A stretch of DNA of 64,000 nucleotides. It comes from a virus. A program made the translations under genes and the position numbers. Every line of letters starts with the position of its first letter. The stretch's first letter is position 1. The notes below the pieces were generated by a model, which saw only the letters and a program-made list of their open reading frames with translations, did not search any database and was not told where the DNA came from. Location of the stretch: positions 1 to 64,000 of IMG/VR virus record IMGVR_UViG_3300027749_000060. One strand, written 5' to 3'. This document shows, one piece after another, positions 18,701-27,923 of this stretch.

Positions 18701-21700
18701 CAGCACCCGGGCTTCTATAATAGTCTGGTATATAATAAGTATCTGACAGAGGAATAGTAACTGTAGCAGTTATAGAAGTATTAGGATTTTGATTATCATA
18801 TAAGAATAATATTTCCTTTAATTGATATCCATAGTATGGCGCTGTAGTACGACCATTTGGAAAAAATACAGAATCTGAAATCATCGGTGCTGCAAATTTA
18901 TAATTTCCAATGCTAATCAACGGCGTAACTAACTTTTGAGATGTATTAAATGGCACCGTCAATGAAATCATATCATTTTCTTTTATTGCTACTCCGTCTG
19001 TGTACTCAGACCCGTTTATAGCTAATATTCCAAACTCGGCACTCACATAAATATTCTGACTAGTTAATATAGATTGACTCATTAAAATTTCAATTTTAGT
19101 TTCGTTTTTTCTTGGTACTGTAACTGGTCTAAATATTTGAAATTTATTATAAGGCTGAAATCCTTGATCGACATAAGAAAAACTACCAGTGCCTAGTAGG
19201 GACCAATCGCCAGTTCCGGCTTCACTAGCAAATACAATACTACCATTGGCATTTGTTGTTTTAGTATAAATTGATTTTATCGACGAAGATGAAATTCCAA
19301 CATTTGCTGTACTCAGATGATTAGAGTTGTCATAAAAATATTCAATGTATTGCAATGCTCTACCAACATAAATTCCAACCTCGTAAGTAAGTTCTTTAAC
19401 TGGTAATATAGTCTTAACCAGTAAGTTTGTGCCAAAGGTTATACTTGCCGGATTATCTAATGTAAAATATTTTTGTTTTACTATTATTGTAGCGCCATTT
19501 GGTATAAATGTTGAGTTTGCAACTTCAAATCCAATTCTATGAAATTTAATTGGGATGCCAGTGAACCCAAGATTATTAACTGATGCATAATATATTAAAA
19601 AATACCCATTTGGCGCTGTCAAACTTGCCATTTGAATTTTTGTAAATTGTATAGTATATGTGTTACCAATTGTTATATTATTATAATCTTCGGTAGTAAT
19701 TATATAATCACCGTTGAATCTTTTTCCTGACACTCTGCCAAAAGTAATATTAGTAATAACTGTATTAATATATACTTTATCATAATCTGCCGCACTTACG
19801 TAAAATTCATTTACAGATTGTGTAGATGATCCTGCGTATAAATGCGCTATACAAACAATTGAAATACTAATCCTGTCTATAGTCTGTATACCGTCCAGGT
19901 AAACTTCAGTTGGTCCAGTATAGGAGTAAGTACTACTATTAAATACTACATAAAAAGAAGTGTCAACATCAGTGTCAACTGTTCCATTGAATAACAATAA
20001 ATTATTAAAAGTGTCGATTAAAATCAGTGACGTGATAGGGGGGTTAGTTATCACAGTGCTTGGAGCCAATACTATAAATGTACCACCATACAATACAGAT
20101 CCACCACTGTCAGTTACTAGTATTGGATCACCCGATAATGTTAGATTAACAGAATTAGTAAAATAAGGTTTTGTTGTAGCATTATATTCAACTCTTATAA
20201 AATTAGAAATAACATTAACATCAATAGCAATAAAAGTAAGATCAGGAGAGTTAGTAAATGATGCAATTCTAGTAGAGACTGTAATTCCCGGTCCACTGAC
20301 ATAATCTCCTACGTTTACAGATTCTATCTGATTAACAAAAACTTTAGTCGAACTGGTTGTTGGTGCAGTAGTAACAACAACATTTCCTAATGGATAGGGT
20401 TGGGCTTCTGATCCTACCCAGCGAATTCTAATAAAATTAAAATCACCCAAAATTCCTTTTTTGTAATATACCCCGGGTACACTACTTAAAGTTGATGTGT
20501 GTATATTTAAGGGATTGGTATTGTCAATTGGTGCACCAAGATACAGATCACGTGCTGCCTCAACATATAATGCATCCGTAGTTAGGCTTCCAATTGCTAC
20601 ATTACCCATTGGAGTATTTTGTCCAAAAGTTATATATCCGTCGGTTGCTACATTTATACTTGTCTTGGCAAGGCCATACATAGTTAAGTTAAACGGCAAT
20701 GATATACTATCCACTCCCGTGTCACGGCTTCCAATATCAACATCAGCTTTAATATAGCTGTATTCCGTCAGGCTACTGTATCTGGTTAATGCTACTGTAC
20801 CAGGCACAAAGAAATCAGATTGTTTACTTGACGATACTACAGTAAAATTACAATCAATTGCAGTTTCACCAATAACAACAGTACGTCTATAAATTCCATT
20901 TGAATATGCTTTAAAACTAATACCTAAATAGTCGCCTGTGTTAAATTTAGTATTTGTTGCACCTTTTGCACCGTTGACCCAATACGACAAATCTCCACTA
21001 TTAGTATAGGCTGCAATTGATTCAACTCCTAACATTTTTACTCGGATTGGTCTGCTACCAATATGACTTAATGGTCCAGTTTTATCATCAAATTGAAATG
21101 GTATTATTTTTTTAACAGTAATACCACTGGGTGCTAGAAAATTTAAAGTAGAAAACTCTTGTAAGTAATGTACCGCAAGACAACTATTATCTACAACTGA
21201 TACCAATGTAATTTTATTATCAAATGCATATTCTTTTATTTGATTGTTTCGATCAATTGATAACGCAACATTATTATCATGCCCCGTGACCCATAAATTT
21301 TGATCAAACTGTCTTGCATATGCAGGAGCCATATTTGGGGTTGAAATATAATAGACGCCTGCGCCGTCGTAATTTGTAACTATGATTCGACGATTATTGG
21401 GGTCCGGAATCGCCACATAACTGCCATCGAGTATACTTGATGGCGTACCAACCGAGTTAACATTTTGTCCCAAATTTGTTAGCTGTGTGAGGTTACCAGA
21501 ATTGCTTACATAGTATATTACTCCTAGAGTAGTAACAACAATTGCGCCGTTGTCAATACATGCAATTGAGGCAAATTTATCCAAGGCGCTGCTAAATGTA
21601 TTAAGTAATTGAAACTGATCATTTAAATAGTATATACTACCTTGTCCGACTACCCATATATGTGCGTTTGCACCGCGTTGATTTATATCAAATGATGTTA

Positions 21701-22463
21701 CTATAGGATTTATTTTTGATCTATAGTATGCGCGTCTAGCATCTGTATATGACTGACCACTAGGAAGATCGGCTTCAAACGGCAGATTATTATTAAATGT
21801 TCCAACAGGAGTCACAACTGGATCAAACGTATTAGTGTTAATAGAATACGTTCTAAAAGTAATTCTGTACATTTTTTTATCTGCACATAAAACTACTGCT
21901 TCGGTAATTAATTTATTAGTAACAGGATCAATTTTTGAAAATTTTCTATAATCAATTGGCCCGGCTGGTAGATTTACTTTAGAAATTAATTCTTCATATT
22001 TTGTATAAAAGCAAACTGCATCATTTATATGATCTAATACAATATGGTATGATGAAATATTAGGAATAAAATTCCTATTGAATCCTAGTAGTTGTTGATT
22101 ATTTTTTGTACTTTTATAGAAGCTAATTAAAAATTTTTGTGGTACATAATTAAACCATTTTTTTCTAGCATCCGTGGTTTTTACTGACGGTCTATAATCA
22201 TTTTTATTAACAATTGCAAATTCTTGTTTTAAACTATCTAGTACATACGTATAGATTTGATAACCCAAATAAGACAGTGGTGTAGTCAATGTAGCTTCTA
22301 CATGGTCACCTGCTAGCAACTCTACTACGCCAGATGGAATTACACTACCATTTACTGATAGTGTAACCGACTGCTGGATACTTAATGTTTGTGATTTACT
22401 TGAGAAAAAATCTACAGTAACAACACTATTGGGGGTGCATGCCGAAACGCTGTTGAACATCAT
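15762..22463 (-). CDS. 2233-aa virion protein with propeller-like head and two repeat arrays
   Basis: The largest complete gene here. Two adjacent ATGs (22463, 22460) follow GGAGGG; the second has better spacing. Residues ~60-470 look like a beta-propeller (repeated ..IWVVGQGSIYYLN, GAIVVTTLGVIYYV, SYVAIPDPNNRRIIVTN). Residues ~590-690 (ISLPFNLTMYG, INVATDGYITFGQ) resemble a nidogen-like domain. Residues ~700-1500 are beta-rich. From ~1580 to 1800 a 16-residue unit (TTYIENTLGNAKTYSL) repeats, and ~2000-2110 consist of 14-residue ELPPQLD units. A short C-terminal domain (~2110-2233) with several Tyr and Trp follows. This reads as a long stalk or fibre with a globular end. I do not recognise a named family. 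It sits between the paralogous pair and the SGNH adhesin. Confidence 0.8.
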   Translation of the reverse strand: MMFNSVSACTPNSVVTVDFFSSKSQTLSIQQSVTLSVNGSVIPSGVVELLAGDHVEATLTTPLSYLGYQIYTYVLDSLKQEFAIVNKNDYRPSVKTTDARKKWFNYVPQKFLISFYKSTKNNQQLLGFNRNFIPNISSYHIVLDHINDAVCFYTKYEELISKVNLPAGPIDYRKFSKIDPVTNKLITEAVVLCADKKMYRITFRTYSINTNTFDPVVTPVGTFNNNLPFEADLPSGQSYTDARRAYYRSKINPIVTSFDINQRGANAHIWVVGQGSIYYLNDQFQLLNTFSSALDKFASIACIDNGAIVVTTLGVIYYVSNSGNLTQLTNLGQNVNSVGTPSSILDGSYVAIPDPNNRRIIVTNYDGAGVYYISTPNMAPAYARQFDQNLWVTGHDNNVALSIDRNNQIKEYAFDNKITLVSVVDNSCLAVHYLQEFSTLNFLAPSGITVKKIIPFQFDDKTGPLSHIGSRPIRVKMLGVESIAAYTNSGDLSYWVNGAKGATNTKFNTGDYLGISFKAYSNGIYRRTVVIGETAIDCNFTVVSSSKQSDFFVPGTVALTRYSSLTEYSYIKADVDIGSRDTGVDSISLPFNLTMYGLAKTSINVATDGYITFGQNTPMGNVAIGSLTTDALYVEAARDLYLGAPIDNTNPLNIHTSTLSSVPGVYYKKGILGDFNFIRIRWVGSEAQPYPLGNVVVTTAPTTSSTKVFVNQIESVNVGDYVSGPGITVSTRIASFTNSPDLTFIAIDVNVISNFIRVEYNATTKPYFTNSVNLTLSGDPILVTDSGGSVLYGGTFIVLAPSTVITNPPITSLILIDTFNNLLLFNGTVDTDVDTSFYVVFNSSTYSYTGPTEVYLDGIQTIDRISISIVCIAHLYAGSSTQSVNEFYVSAADYDKVYINTVITNITFGRVSGKRFNGDYIITTEDYNNITIGNTYTIQFTKIQMASLTAPNGYFLIYYASVNNLGFTGIPIKFHRIGFEVANSTFIPNGATIIVKQKYFTLDNPASITFGTNLLVKTILPVKELTYEVGIYVGRALQYIEYFYDNSNHLSTANVGISSSSIKSIYTKTTNANGSIVFASEAGTGDWSLLGTGSFSYVDQGFQPYNKFQIFRPVTVPRKNETKIEILMSQSILTSQNIYVSAEFGILAINGSEYTDGVAIKENDMISLTVPFNTSQKLVTPLISIGNYKFAAPMISDSVFFPNGRTTAPYYGYQLKEILFLYDNQNPNTSITATVTIPLSDTYYIPDYYRSPGAGIGQSYFLTRGTTIIRGILQSGNYFDLRAGDIITIENILTPASIYDVRDTLISTSSRILRISVRTGPGVIFNYINFGTLVEPYARGITYTSNPLNGSLSYAGEVFFTSNLTLTANTTVSGASLYIDTAYANLIINNVDKGKYATNVSTSDIISIRRTIVNYLDSNVTLYQVKTDTTLSSKVYIPIGNWGLQNKIITNGVIITKENSSKHNIAPNSVFNTDEIKIKIRANVDIKNSPDIKAKAPEIFLEKLKYTNAPKIKTVKISHSNNRFLAPLSIKLPGINLVKSKKIPIDLNNTYSYIMSTVAVPHAMEHFSYIKSTQIAFAKPHIISYFSIGSYTPVLPHSISYLENKGLVSKTDAITTYIVNGGYQSKADSTISYFENKGLASKTDAITTYYENKGFIAATDVNSAYFKHTVGDAKTDTVTTYVEAPLGDAKNDSMTTYIENTLGNAKTYSLTTYVEAPLGNAKNDSMTTYIENTLGNAKTYSLSTYYKQTQGNAKNDSMTTYIENTLGNAKTYSLSTYYVNDTFSAGQEVNSTQLIKEINDFNLLRDGQQIESKTTPHNDTSIQYPEIHVPFRQETRTNGLYHKIDATTEYITSEFSSNTPPEKITDVDLSIFLTPIIMHDADILGRVSPVTEQFISEFSANAIPIITQPIELKTNLAPSLESNEGNHIGRIEPAAEINEAMFSQTLYPIMDIETVLQDNLTPAAGMPSELVGPMDPILESEDPFRLSTPLVPKFDLDHLPSQILLPVMEVDTGLLQELPPQLDVDTGLLQELPPQLDVDTGLLQELPPQLDIEPSTLKELPPQLDIEPSTLKELPPQLDIEPSTLKELPPQLEAETFIIKELPPQLDVERRTMIPLISEFQAQIMYTTKELDQVSSFYTYIKIYAIGNVGDTTKYIDPATGPIGKPFSREYKYVSAAYRTRYDASIEAGKYYAADVVKVGTDYWNYRVYFDTRHFCIPKKGRLFPTSWYISGG
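16140..16445 (-). repeat. Tandem 42-bp repeats coding ELPPQLD units
   Basis: About seven in-frame copies of a 42-bp unit (14 residues, consensus ELPPQLDI/VE/DxxxLK/Q). Three copies near 16206-16335 and two or three near 16320-16440 are almost identical to each other in DNA, which indicates recent duplication. Confidence 0.9.
17100..17470 (-). repeat. Tandem 96-bp (2 x 48-bp) repeats
   Basis: Three nearly identical 96-bp units, each coding two 16-residue halves (MTTYIENTLGNAKTYS and LTTYVEAPLGNAKNDS types). Degenerate 16-residue copies continue to about 17720. They stay in frame within the 2233-residue gene. Confidence 0.9.
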
Positions 22464-22519
22464 GCCCTCCGATTGAGTTTAACATAGTCAATTATTAGTT
22501 CCTTTAAAATAAAGGAGAT

Positions 22520-24241
22520 TTAAATATGACTGTCTTCGGCGGTAACATTATATGTATCGTCTGAAACAGGAGCAGATTCCCAACCCATTTTAGTCAATAC
22601 CATTAATCTCATACCAGTACCATATCTTTCAGATCCATACAATGCTTGATAAACTCTTTTACCTCTTGTTGGACCGGCTATTTTTGCTCCAGTATTATCA
22701 TATCCGCCGTGTACCTCATTGTATACATCAACTTCAATTACTGATCCTGCTCCGACTACTTCGGACGAAACAGTACCTAGCATATCCAATTCATCAGCAT
22801 AACGGAATCTTGGAGTACTAAGATTATTTAAAAAGGTAACTACAAAGTCGCCATTTTCAGTTAACGACTGCTGTGGATACGGATTTAACAATGCTGGATT
22901 ATCCTCAGTTTGTATAACGGCAGATTTCTTAAGACTTGGTGCCGATACATCAACTTCTCGAAGAATAAATTTTGTGTAACTTTGTGGAGCGCCCATACCG
23001 CATACTACAAATACCGGGCAACGACTAGTTTCAAATTCAACACCGGGATTTCCTGTAATTTGATTACGCATAGTCGATCCACCTCTGACATGTCCAGTTA
23101 TTCGATCAACTGGCCGCTGAACTAGCACCCAACGCAACGGACTGTTACCAATTGATGCTGCTGTATATGGATTTGAGTTATTATCTTTATCAAATGTGCT
23201 CTGCGGAACTTCTTCTTGGCTTCCTTCCCAAACTGCAAAAAACCAACCTCTATTAGTCATTGTAATACAATAACTCATTGGATATGCACCCTCGGATCCC
23301 CTGTCAGGATCTCTATTGAGCCATATTTGTTGCATTTCTTTACCAGTAGTGGGCGTTGACTTTGTCCAATCGTTTCCAAAAGAACTTAAATTACCAGCCG
23401 GCTCGGTTTGTTTTGGCAGTGCGGCAAGGGTGGTTCTATCGTTTAATTGTGCAATATTTCCGGTATTTGGTAATTGTAATTCTGTAGCACAATGTATTGC
23501 CATTCTTGTGTCAGACAATGCATTAAAACAAATTCTAAAATTAGAACTATTACCAGCTGCTGACCTATATGATCCAACTTGAAGTTGATCTGCCAATGGA
23601 TCAACTGCTGGTGTTGATTCTAAAATCCAAACTCCCCAACTTGAGCCCGCGGCGCCATCGGCTGGAGTTGTTCCCGGATCCCATGGCACATTAAGCGTAT
23701 TGTCGTCGGCATCCACAGGTGCCGGATCTGCCAATGGATTTGCAGGGTCTGGTCCGACATATCCACCTGAACCCCCGGGCGGTGTATGCGGAGCCGGTAC
23801 AGTTTGTGTGTAAGATATACTAAATGTACGTCCCGCTGCGGTGCCTGCCGAAGTTGTTGGTTTAACTATTCCAGGAGTAAGACCGCCGGCTACTAGCACC
23901 GGTTGCGTAACTAATGTTATTATAGTAGTTGCGCCCGATGCAGGAAATGATTGATAAACATAATAGTTACCAGCTGCTAAGGTGCCAACACCACCCGTCG
24001 AAGGTGTGCTTCCAGTAACAGTTACTTTAGTTCCAATTGGAACTTTATAAGTAAACCCACCAACTGATAAATTTCCAGTTCCGTTTGCACCAATTGATGT
24101 AACTGTCATCGATATGCGAGGATATGCCATTCTAAAATACGGAATAGTATTCACGCCTTGCCCAGTCATTTCTTTCATCACATCGTTTACAAGGTCCAGA
24201 ATGCTAGTGAACCCGTATTTTGTAATATTAAAACATGCCAT
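22520..24241 (-). CDS. Virion structural protein, paralogue 1 (573 aa)
   Basis: Starts MACFNITKYGFTSILDLVNDV with AGGAG upstream. The C-terminal half matches the protein of the next gene upstream (24259-27000): AYPMSYCITMTNRGWFFAVWEG / AYPLNYTLTITNRGIFFGVWEG, LVQRPVDR / LIQRPVDR, and LSTPRFRYADELDMLG / LTTPRFRYSEELDMIG. The N-terminal ~200 residues differ and contain a Gly/Pro-rich linker (PPGGSGGYVGPDPANP). The pair thus arose by duplication with a variable front part. I know of no characterised function. Location in the adhesin cassette and lack of enzyme motifs point to a virion surface or baseplate-periphery protein. The stop codon is followed by a short A/T-rich stem with no T-run. Confidence 0.75.
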   Translation of the reverse strand: MACFNITKYGFTSILDLVNDVMKEMTGQGVNTIPYFRMAYPRISMTVTSIGANGTGNLSVGGFTYKVPIGTKVTVTGSTPSTGGVGTLAAGNYYVYQSFPASGATTIITLVTQPVLVAGGLTPGIVKPTTSAGTAAGRTFSISYTQTVPAPHTPPGGSGGYVGPDPANPLADPAPVDADDNTLNVPWDPGTTPADGAAGSSWGVWILESTPAVDPLADQLQVGSYRSAAGNSSNFRICFNALSDTRMAIHCATELQLPNTGNIAQLNDRTTLAALPKQTEPAGNLSSFGNDWTKSTPTTGKEMQQIWLNRDPDRGSEGAYPMSYCITMTNRGWFFAVWEGSQEEVPQSTFDKDNNSNPYTAASIGNSPLRWVLVQRPVDRITGHVRGGSTMRNQITGNPGVEFETSRCPVFVVCGMGAPQSYTKFILREVDVSAPSLKKSAVIQTEDNPALLNPYPQQSLTENGDFVVTFLNNLSTPRFRYADELDMLGTVSSEVVGAGSVIEVDVYNEVHGGYDNTGAKIAGPTRGKRVYQALYGSERYGTGMRLMVLTKMGWESAPVSDDTYNVTAEDSHI

Positions 24242-24258
24242 TATTATTTAACTCCTGA

Positions 24259-27000
24259 TTAATGTGGGATATCTCTTAAAACACAAACCCTAAGACCTGT
24301 ATTATATGGTAAATTAGAAGGCATAGCCCTATATGTTCTAGCTGTTGGTTCACCGTACACGCCACCACCACCCGGTGCAGTTAAAACTACATCATTTCCC
24401 GACATGCAAACATCGGCTGATGCTTGACCAATCATATCTAGTTCTTCTGAGTATCTAAATCTAGGAGTAGTTAAATTATGTAAGAATGATATAAGGTATG
24501 TATTATACTCAGTCAATGATATTTGATTAGTTGTATTCATTATTGCATAACTATCTTGTGTATGTGTATCAGCCGGTATTCTGTAATAAGAAGCAATTTG
24601 CTGAGTTATAATTGTTTTTCCAACTGTACTAGCAGTAGGTGTTGCCGACGCCACGGCAGCAGCAGCGCCCACACCTGCTGAGCCAATGTAACCCACGCCA
24701 GACCTAGGATCTATATAGTCTCTGACATTCCATGGATCTCCCTGTTGTGGATGCATGATATCTTCTTCTCTGACTACAAATTTCCAATACTTATATCCAA
24801 CACTATTAACACAAAATACAGGCGCACGGCCTTTGCATAATGTTCTACCATTTTCTCTATCAACAGGACGCTGTATTAAGAACCAATTAAAGAAACTATC
24901 TTTGTCGGTGATACTAATTGCTGCCGGTTTTTGCATGTTACTCCAATTGCCTTCCCAAACTCCAAAGAATATTCCACGATTGGTTATAGTTAATGTATAA
25001 TTTAACGGGTATGCTTCGGGACTGCCAGCTACTCTAAGTTCTCTATTTACAAATCCTTCGGTTGGTTTTAACGGATCTGGCTTTACTATTGGTGCTGCAC
25101 CATGTGCAGCATATCCTTGAGCTCCAGATGCGAGTGTTGCTAGTGTGCCTGTTGGCAGCTCTCCCATCATTCCAGCTCTATCTTTAATGACGCCTGCACT
25201 ATTTGTAACATTTGCAATTGCACCCAAATTAGTTAACTGCAATGGTGTAGCTGTATAACAATTCATTGCTTGTGAACCTGCTTTGGCCTGCTGTACTGTT
25301 GATCCGGTGGTATTTCTTAATACCTCAAATGCAATTCGATATGGTTGTAATTCGGAAAAAACACAATTTAAAGTTTCTTGGCCGGCTAATGAATATTGTT
25401 CATCTAATTTAATATTAGCGCACCAATTGGTGCCTGCGCCAAACAGATTGTATCCTTCTTCAACTATATCACTGACCATAAGAACGGCAGCTGGGTCAAT
25501 ACTACCAATTGTGCCAGCTGGCATTTGTAACGTTTGCCCAATATATATCTTAGGACGTTTTACTGTTGCTGCTGCATAAGAATCGGTCAGATTTTGTAAC
25601 TTTACATAGTATGAATTGGTTGTTGTTGTTACTACCTCGCCAAAAACACCAACACCGTCATTCAGAGGATCGACTTGCCCGCCTGCTTCAAGGATAGCAG
25701 TAAAACCAGCTGGGTTTTTTGTTACATCATCAACAGTTAGTCCTTGTCCTCTAAACCAAAGTGCATCACCTAAGTTTATTTTTACCTCGCCGGTCTCATT
25801 GGGTGCAAGAGCAACAGTAATATATGTATATGTAACTGTTTTTTCAGAATTATAAGTCACCGGCGATTGCCCAGTTGTGGTCAGATCGGGCCTTGGTCGT
25901 GGGCCGCCAACAACATCAAGGGGGAATACGCCAGTTACTGTTGTACCCGGTGGTATACTACTTCGATTATTATGATTTGCCGGTGTGTCGGGATCTAATA
26001 GAATTTCTTGCCCTACCAGTAAAGTTTTACGTAAAGTAGCATAATCAGTTGCAATCCATATGCCGGCTGAGGCCGCCTCGTATTTTGTACCATAGTCAGC
26101 AGTTTTACTGGGATCCATTTCTACGCCTCTAGGCCATAGATTTTTACCTGATGCCTCGTATCCGTTGGCTGCTCTCCACGCTTCTCTAGGGCGCGGATTT
26201 GATCCCGAACCCCACGCGCTAATGACAGGCGGGCCGTTTGAGGCGTCTGCCCAACTAACGCTGGCGATGTCAAACGGAGTATCATCTGCTGTAAATGCAG
26301 AGGGTTTTCCTGCGCCTGCAGCTAGACCAAGGTATGTCCCAGCTGACGTATATGTGTACGCTTTTTCACTAGCTGTGTTCTGTAAATCTTTGTTGGGATA
26401 TCTAAGATATACGCCGGCGGAAGTATTTATTCTGTACCAATCGTTTACTTTTCCTGATTTAATAGATATGGCAGTTACTGCACCAACTGAGTTAATTGCA
26501 TCAACATTAAATTGTGGAGGTTTTAGGTCTAGTGGTTTTACTGTTCCTGTACCAGATCCAACTCGATCATTATATACTGCTCCAGGGAAAGACACCGTAA
26601 AAATAGTATCAACCATATTGTCCGGAGATCCAAAAGCCATAAAATCAGTTGGGCCGCCTGTTGTACTAACTGCTAAAATTTTGTATGTATGGCCAACCAG
26701 TAAGTTTTGATCTGCAATAATTTCATCAGGTGGTACTAGTTCAAGGATGTCGTTTTGCTTGTATCCCAAACCACCGGTATTTATTTGTAATATTCTTTCC
26801 GCTGGATTGTTGCCTGCATCACCAATTTCGTTACCAGTTGTATCAACTATAACTACGTTAGCAGTTGTAAATCCGTTGTTTGTTAAATTTCCAACAACGT
26901 CAACCATTAAATCGCTCATATTGGTAAATCCGGCTTTTTCGACAGAATAAAAGTTCTGATCGGCGTAAGATGTTTCGTAGACTATTCTTGGTGGTATCAT
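24259..27000 (-). CDS. Virion structural protein, paralogue 2 (913 aa)
   Basis: The start is placed at the ATG at 27000 (MIPPRIVYETSYADQNFYSV) because AAGGAG lies nine bases upstream; a TTG further up at 27021 would overlap that site. The C-terminal ~450 residues are paralogous to the protein at 22520-24241 (NRGIFFGVWEG, IQRPVDRENGR, TTPRFRYSEELDMIG). Residues ~95-155 carry a phage module LLVGHTYKILAV...TDFMAFGS..N..DTIFTVS that also occurs in gp6 of this window. A late promoter match lies at 27022-27029, immediately upstream, and a second at 27056-27063, so this gene opens a late transcription unit. The function is unknown beyond probable virion component. Confidence 0.78.
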   Translation of the reverse strand: MIPPRIVYETSYADQNFYSVEKAGFTNMSDLMVDVVGNLTNNGFTTANVVIVDTTGNEIGDAGNNPAERILQINTGGLGYKQNDILELVPPDEIIADQNLLVGHTYKILAVSTTGGPTDFMAFGSPDNMVDTIFTVSFPGAVYNDRVGSGTGTVKPLDLKPPQFNVDAINSVGAVTAISIKSGKVNDWYRINTSAGVYLRYPNKDLQNTASEKAYTYTSAGTYLGLAAGAGKPSAFTADDTPFDIASVSWADASNGPPVISAWGSGSNPRPREAWRAANGYEASGKNLWPRGVEMDPSKTADYGTKYEAASAGIWIATDYATLRKTLLVGQEILLDPDTPANHNNRSSIPPGTTVTGVFPLDVVGGPRPRPDLTTTGQSPVTYNSEKTVTYTYITVALAPNETGEVKINLGDALWFRGQGLTVDDVTKNPAGFTAILEAGGQVDPLNDGVGVFGEVVTTTTNSYYVKLQNLTDSYAAATVKRPKIYIGQTLQMPAGTIGSIDPAAVLMVSDIVEEGYNLFGAGTNWCANIKLDEQYSLAGQETLNCVFSELQPYRIAFEVLRNTTGSTVQQAKAGSQAMNCYTATPLQLTNLGAIANVTNSAGVIKDRAGMMGELPTGTLATLASGAQGYAAHGAAPIVKPDPLKPTEGFVNRELRVAGSPEAYPLNYTLTITNRGIFFGVWEGNWSNMQKPAAISITDKDSFFNWFLIQRPVDRENGRTLCKGRAPVFCVNSVGYKYWKFVVREEDIMHPQQGDPWNVRDYIDPRSGVGYIGSAGVGAAAAVASATPTASTVGKTIITQQIASYYRIPADTHTQDSYAIMNTTNQISLTEYNTYLISFLHNLTTPRFRYSEELDMIGQASADVCMSGNDVVLTAPGGGGVYGEPTARTYRAMPSNLPYNTGLRVCVLRDIPH

Positions 27001-27021
27001 TATTTTTTGCTCCTTGCCCAA

Positions 27022-27029
27022 TATTTATC
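27022..27029 (-). promoter_or_regulatory. Late promoter (GATAAATA), proximal
   Basis: Minus-strand GATAAATA 22 bases upstream of the ATG at 27000; the AAGGAG ribosome site lies between. Second of a tandem pair with 27056-27063. Confidence 0.65.
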
Positions 27030-27055
27030 CAATTGGGATTTTAGAATTATAAAGT

Positions 27056-27063
27056 TATTTATC
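27056..27063 (-). promoter_or_regulatory. Late promoter (TGATAAATA), distal
   Basis: Minus-strand GATAAATA preceded by T, in the 86-base gap after the 278-residue gene. Tandem with the site at 27022-27029. Confidence 0.6.
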
Positions 27064-27086
27064 AAAGTTAACACAGTTATTATTCA

Positions 27087-27923
27087 TTATACGGCCGATA
27101 CCCACGCATTATTAACAAATACATGTAACTTGGTTGTTGGTACAACAAATACAGTTCTTCCATTATAATTACCTGTAGTTGGTAAACTTTGAAGAATTTC
27201 TGTTCCGGGCCTACTGTCGGTAACTGCTGGGAAATAATATACACTAAATGTTATAGGAGTTGCTGCCAAATACGGTGACAAACTAGTAAGTGTTACATAT
27301 ACATTAGAATCTGGCGGAGTCTCCATATTTGAAAATATACTATACTGTCTACTTTGAAAACTACTACCATCATTTAAAATTACTGTACCATCATCTACTA
27401 GATGATCGGGGGTAGCAATAAATGTATATGGGTTATCCTCATCTTTTGCTGCTGTTCCAAAAACTTCAACTTTAACAGGTCTACTAACGCCCACCGAGTA
27501 TACAATAGCACTAACACCTAAATTTAATTTAAATTCTGATGTCCCAAATCCTAGTAAGTTATTAATTATTGTTTCGTACTTGTGTCTTCTGATTGCAGAA
27601 TCTGGAAGCCCGGGAGCCCAATAAGTAGCAGGGTCCCCGCCACCCATTGATGTAATTACTTGTCCGTAGCCTGGAATAGTAGTTGGTAAAGAATATTTTG
27701 TACCAACCGATATAGTATCTTCTGGGCCAGTACCAACAGTTAAATTGGCACTTATTTTAGCATTTCCAACTACATCAAGTTCTGTTGTAGGAGTAAAAGT
27801 ATTAATACCAACTCGTCTGCGACCAACATCAAAATATATAAGGTCTCCATCAACTGCTAAATCAATTCCTTGACGTTCCAAATTTGGAACAAGCATTGGG
27901 CCCGAAATGCGTCCTATTGCCAT
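27087..27923 (-). CDS. Virion structural protein, 278 aa
   Basis: The N-terminus (MAIGRISGPMLVPNLERQGIDLAVDGDLIYFDVGRRRVGIN) is highly typical of virion proteins in marine T4-like phages, in which a repeated RVGIN...P..ELDVVGNA module marks fibre or fibre-neck proteins. The rest is beta-rich and ends in VFVVPTTKLHVFVNNAWV. The ATG overlaps the stop of the upstream gene (TAATG), so translation is coupled. A function such as fibre connection is inferred. It is the last gene before the tandem late promoters at 27022-27063, and no terminator is visible after it. Confidence 0.78.
   Translation of the reverse strand: MAIGRISGPMLVPNLERQGIDLAVDGDLIYFDVGRRRVGINTFTPTTELDVVGNAKISANLTVGTGPEDTISVGTKYSLPTTIPGYGQVITSMGGGDPATYWAPGLPDSAIRRHKYETIINNLLGFGTSEFKLNLGVSAIVYSVGVSRPVKVEVFGTAAKDEDNPYTFIATPDHLVDDGTVILNDGSSFQSRQYSIFSNMETPPDSNVYVTLTSLSPYLAATPITFSVYYFPAVTDSRPGTEILQSLPTTGNYNGRTVFVVPTTKLHVFVNNAWVSAV

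Noticed and set aside
22500-22516. TCCTTTA/TAAAGGA stem as a terminator after paralogue 1
   Set aside because: A/T-rich seven-base stem without a T-run; the downstream gene has no promoter of its own and needs read-through.
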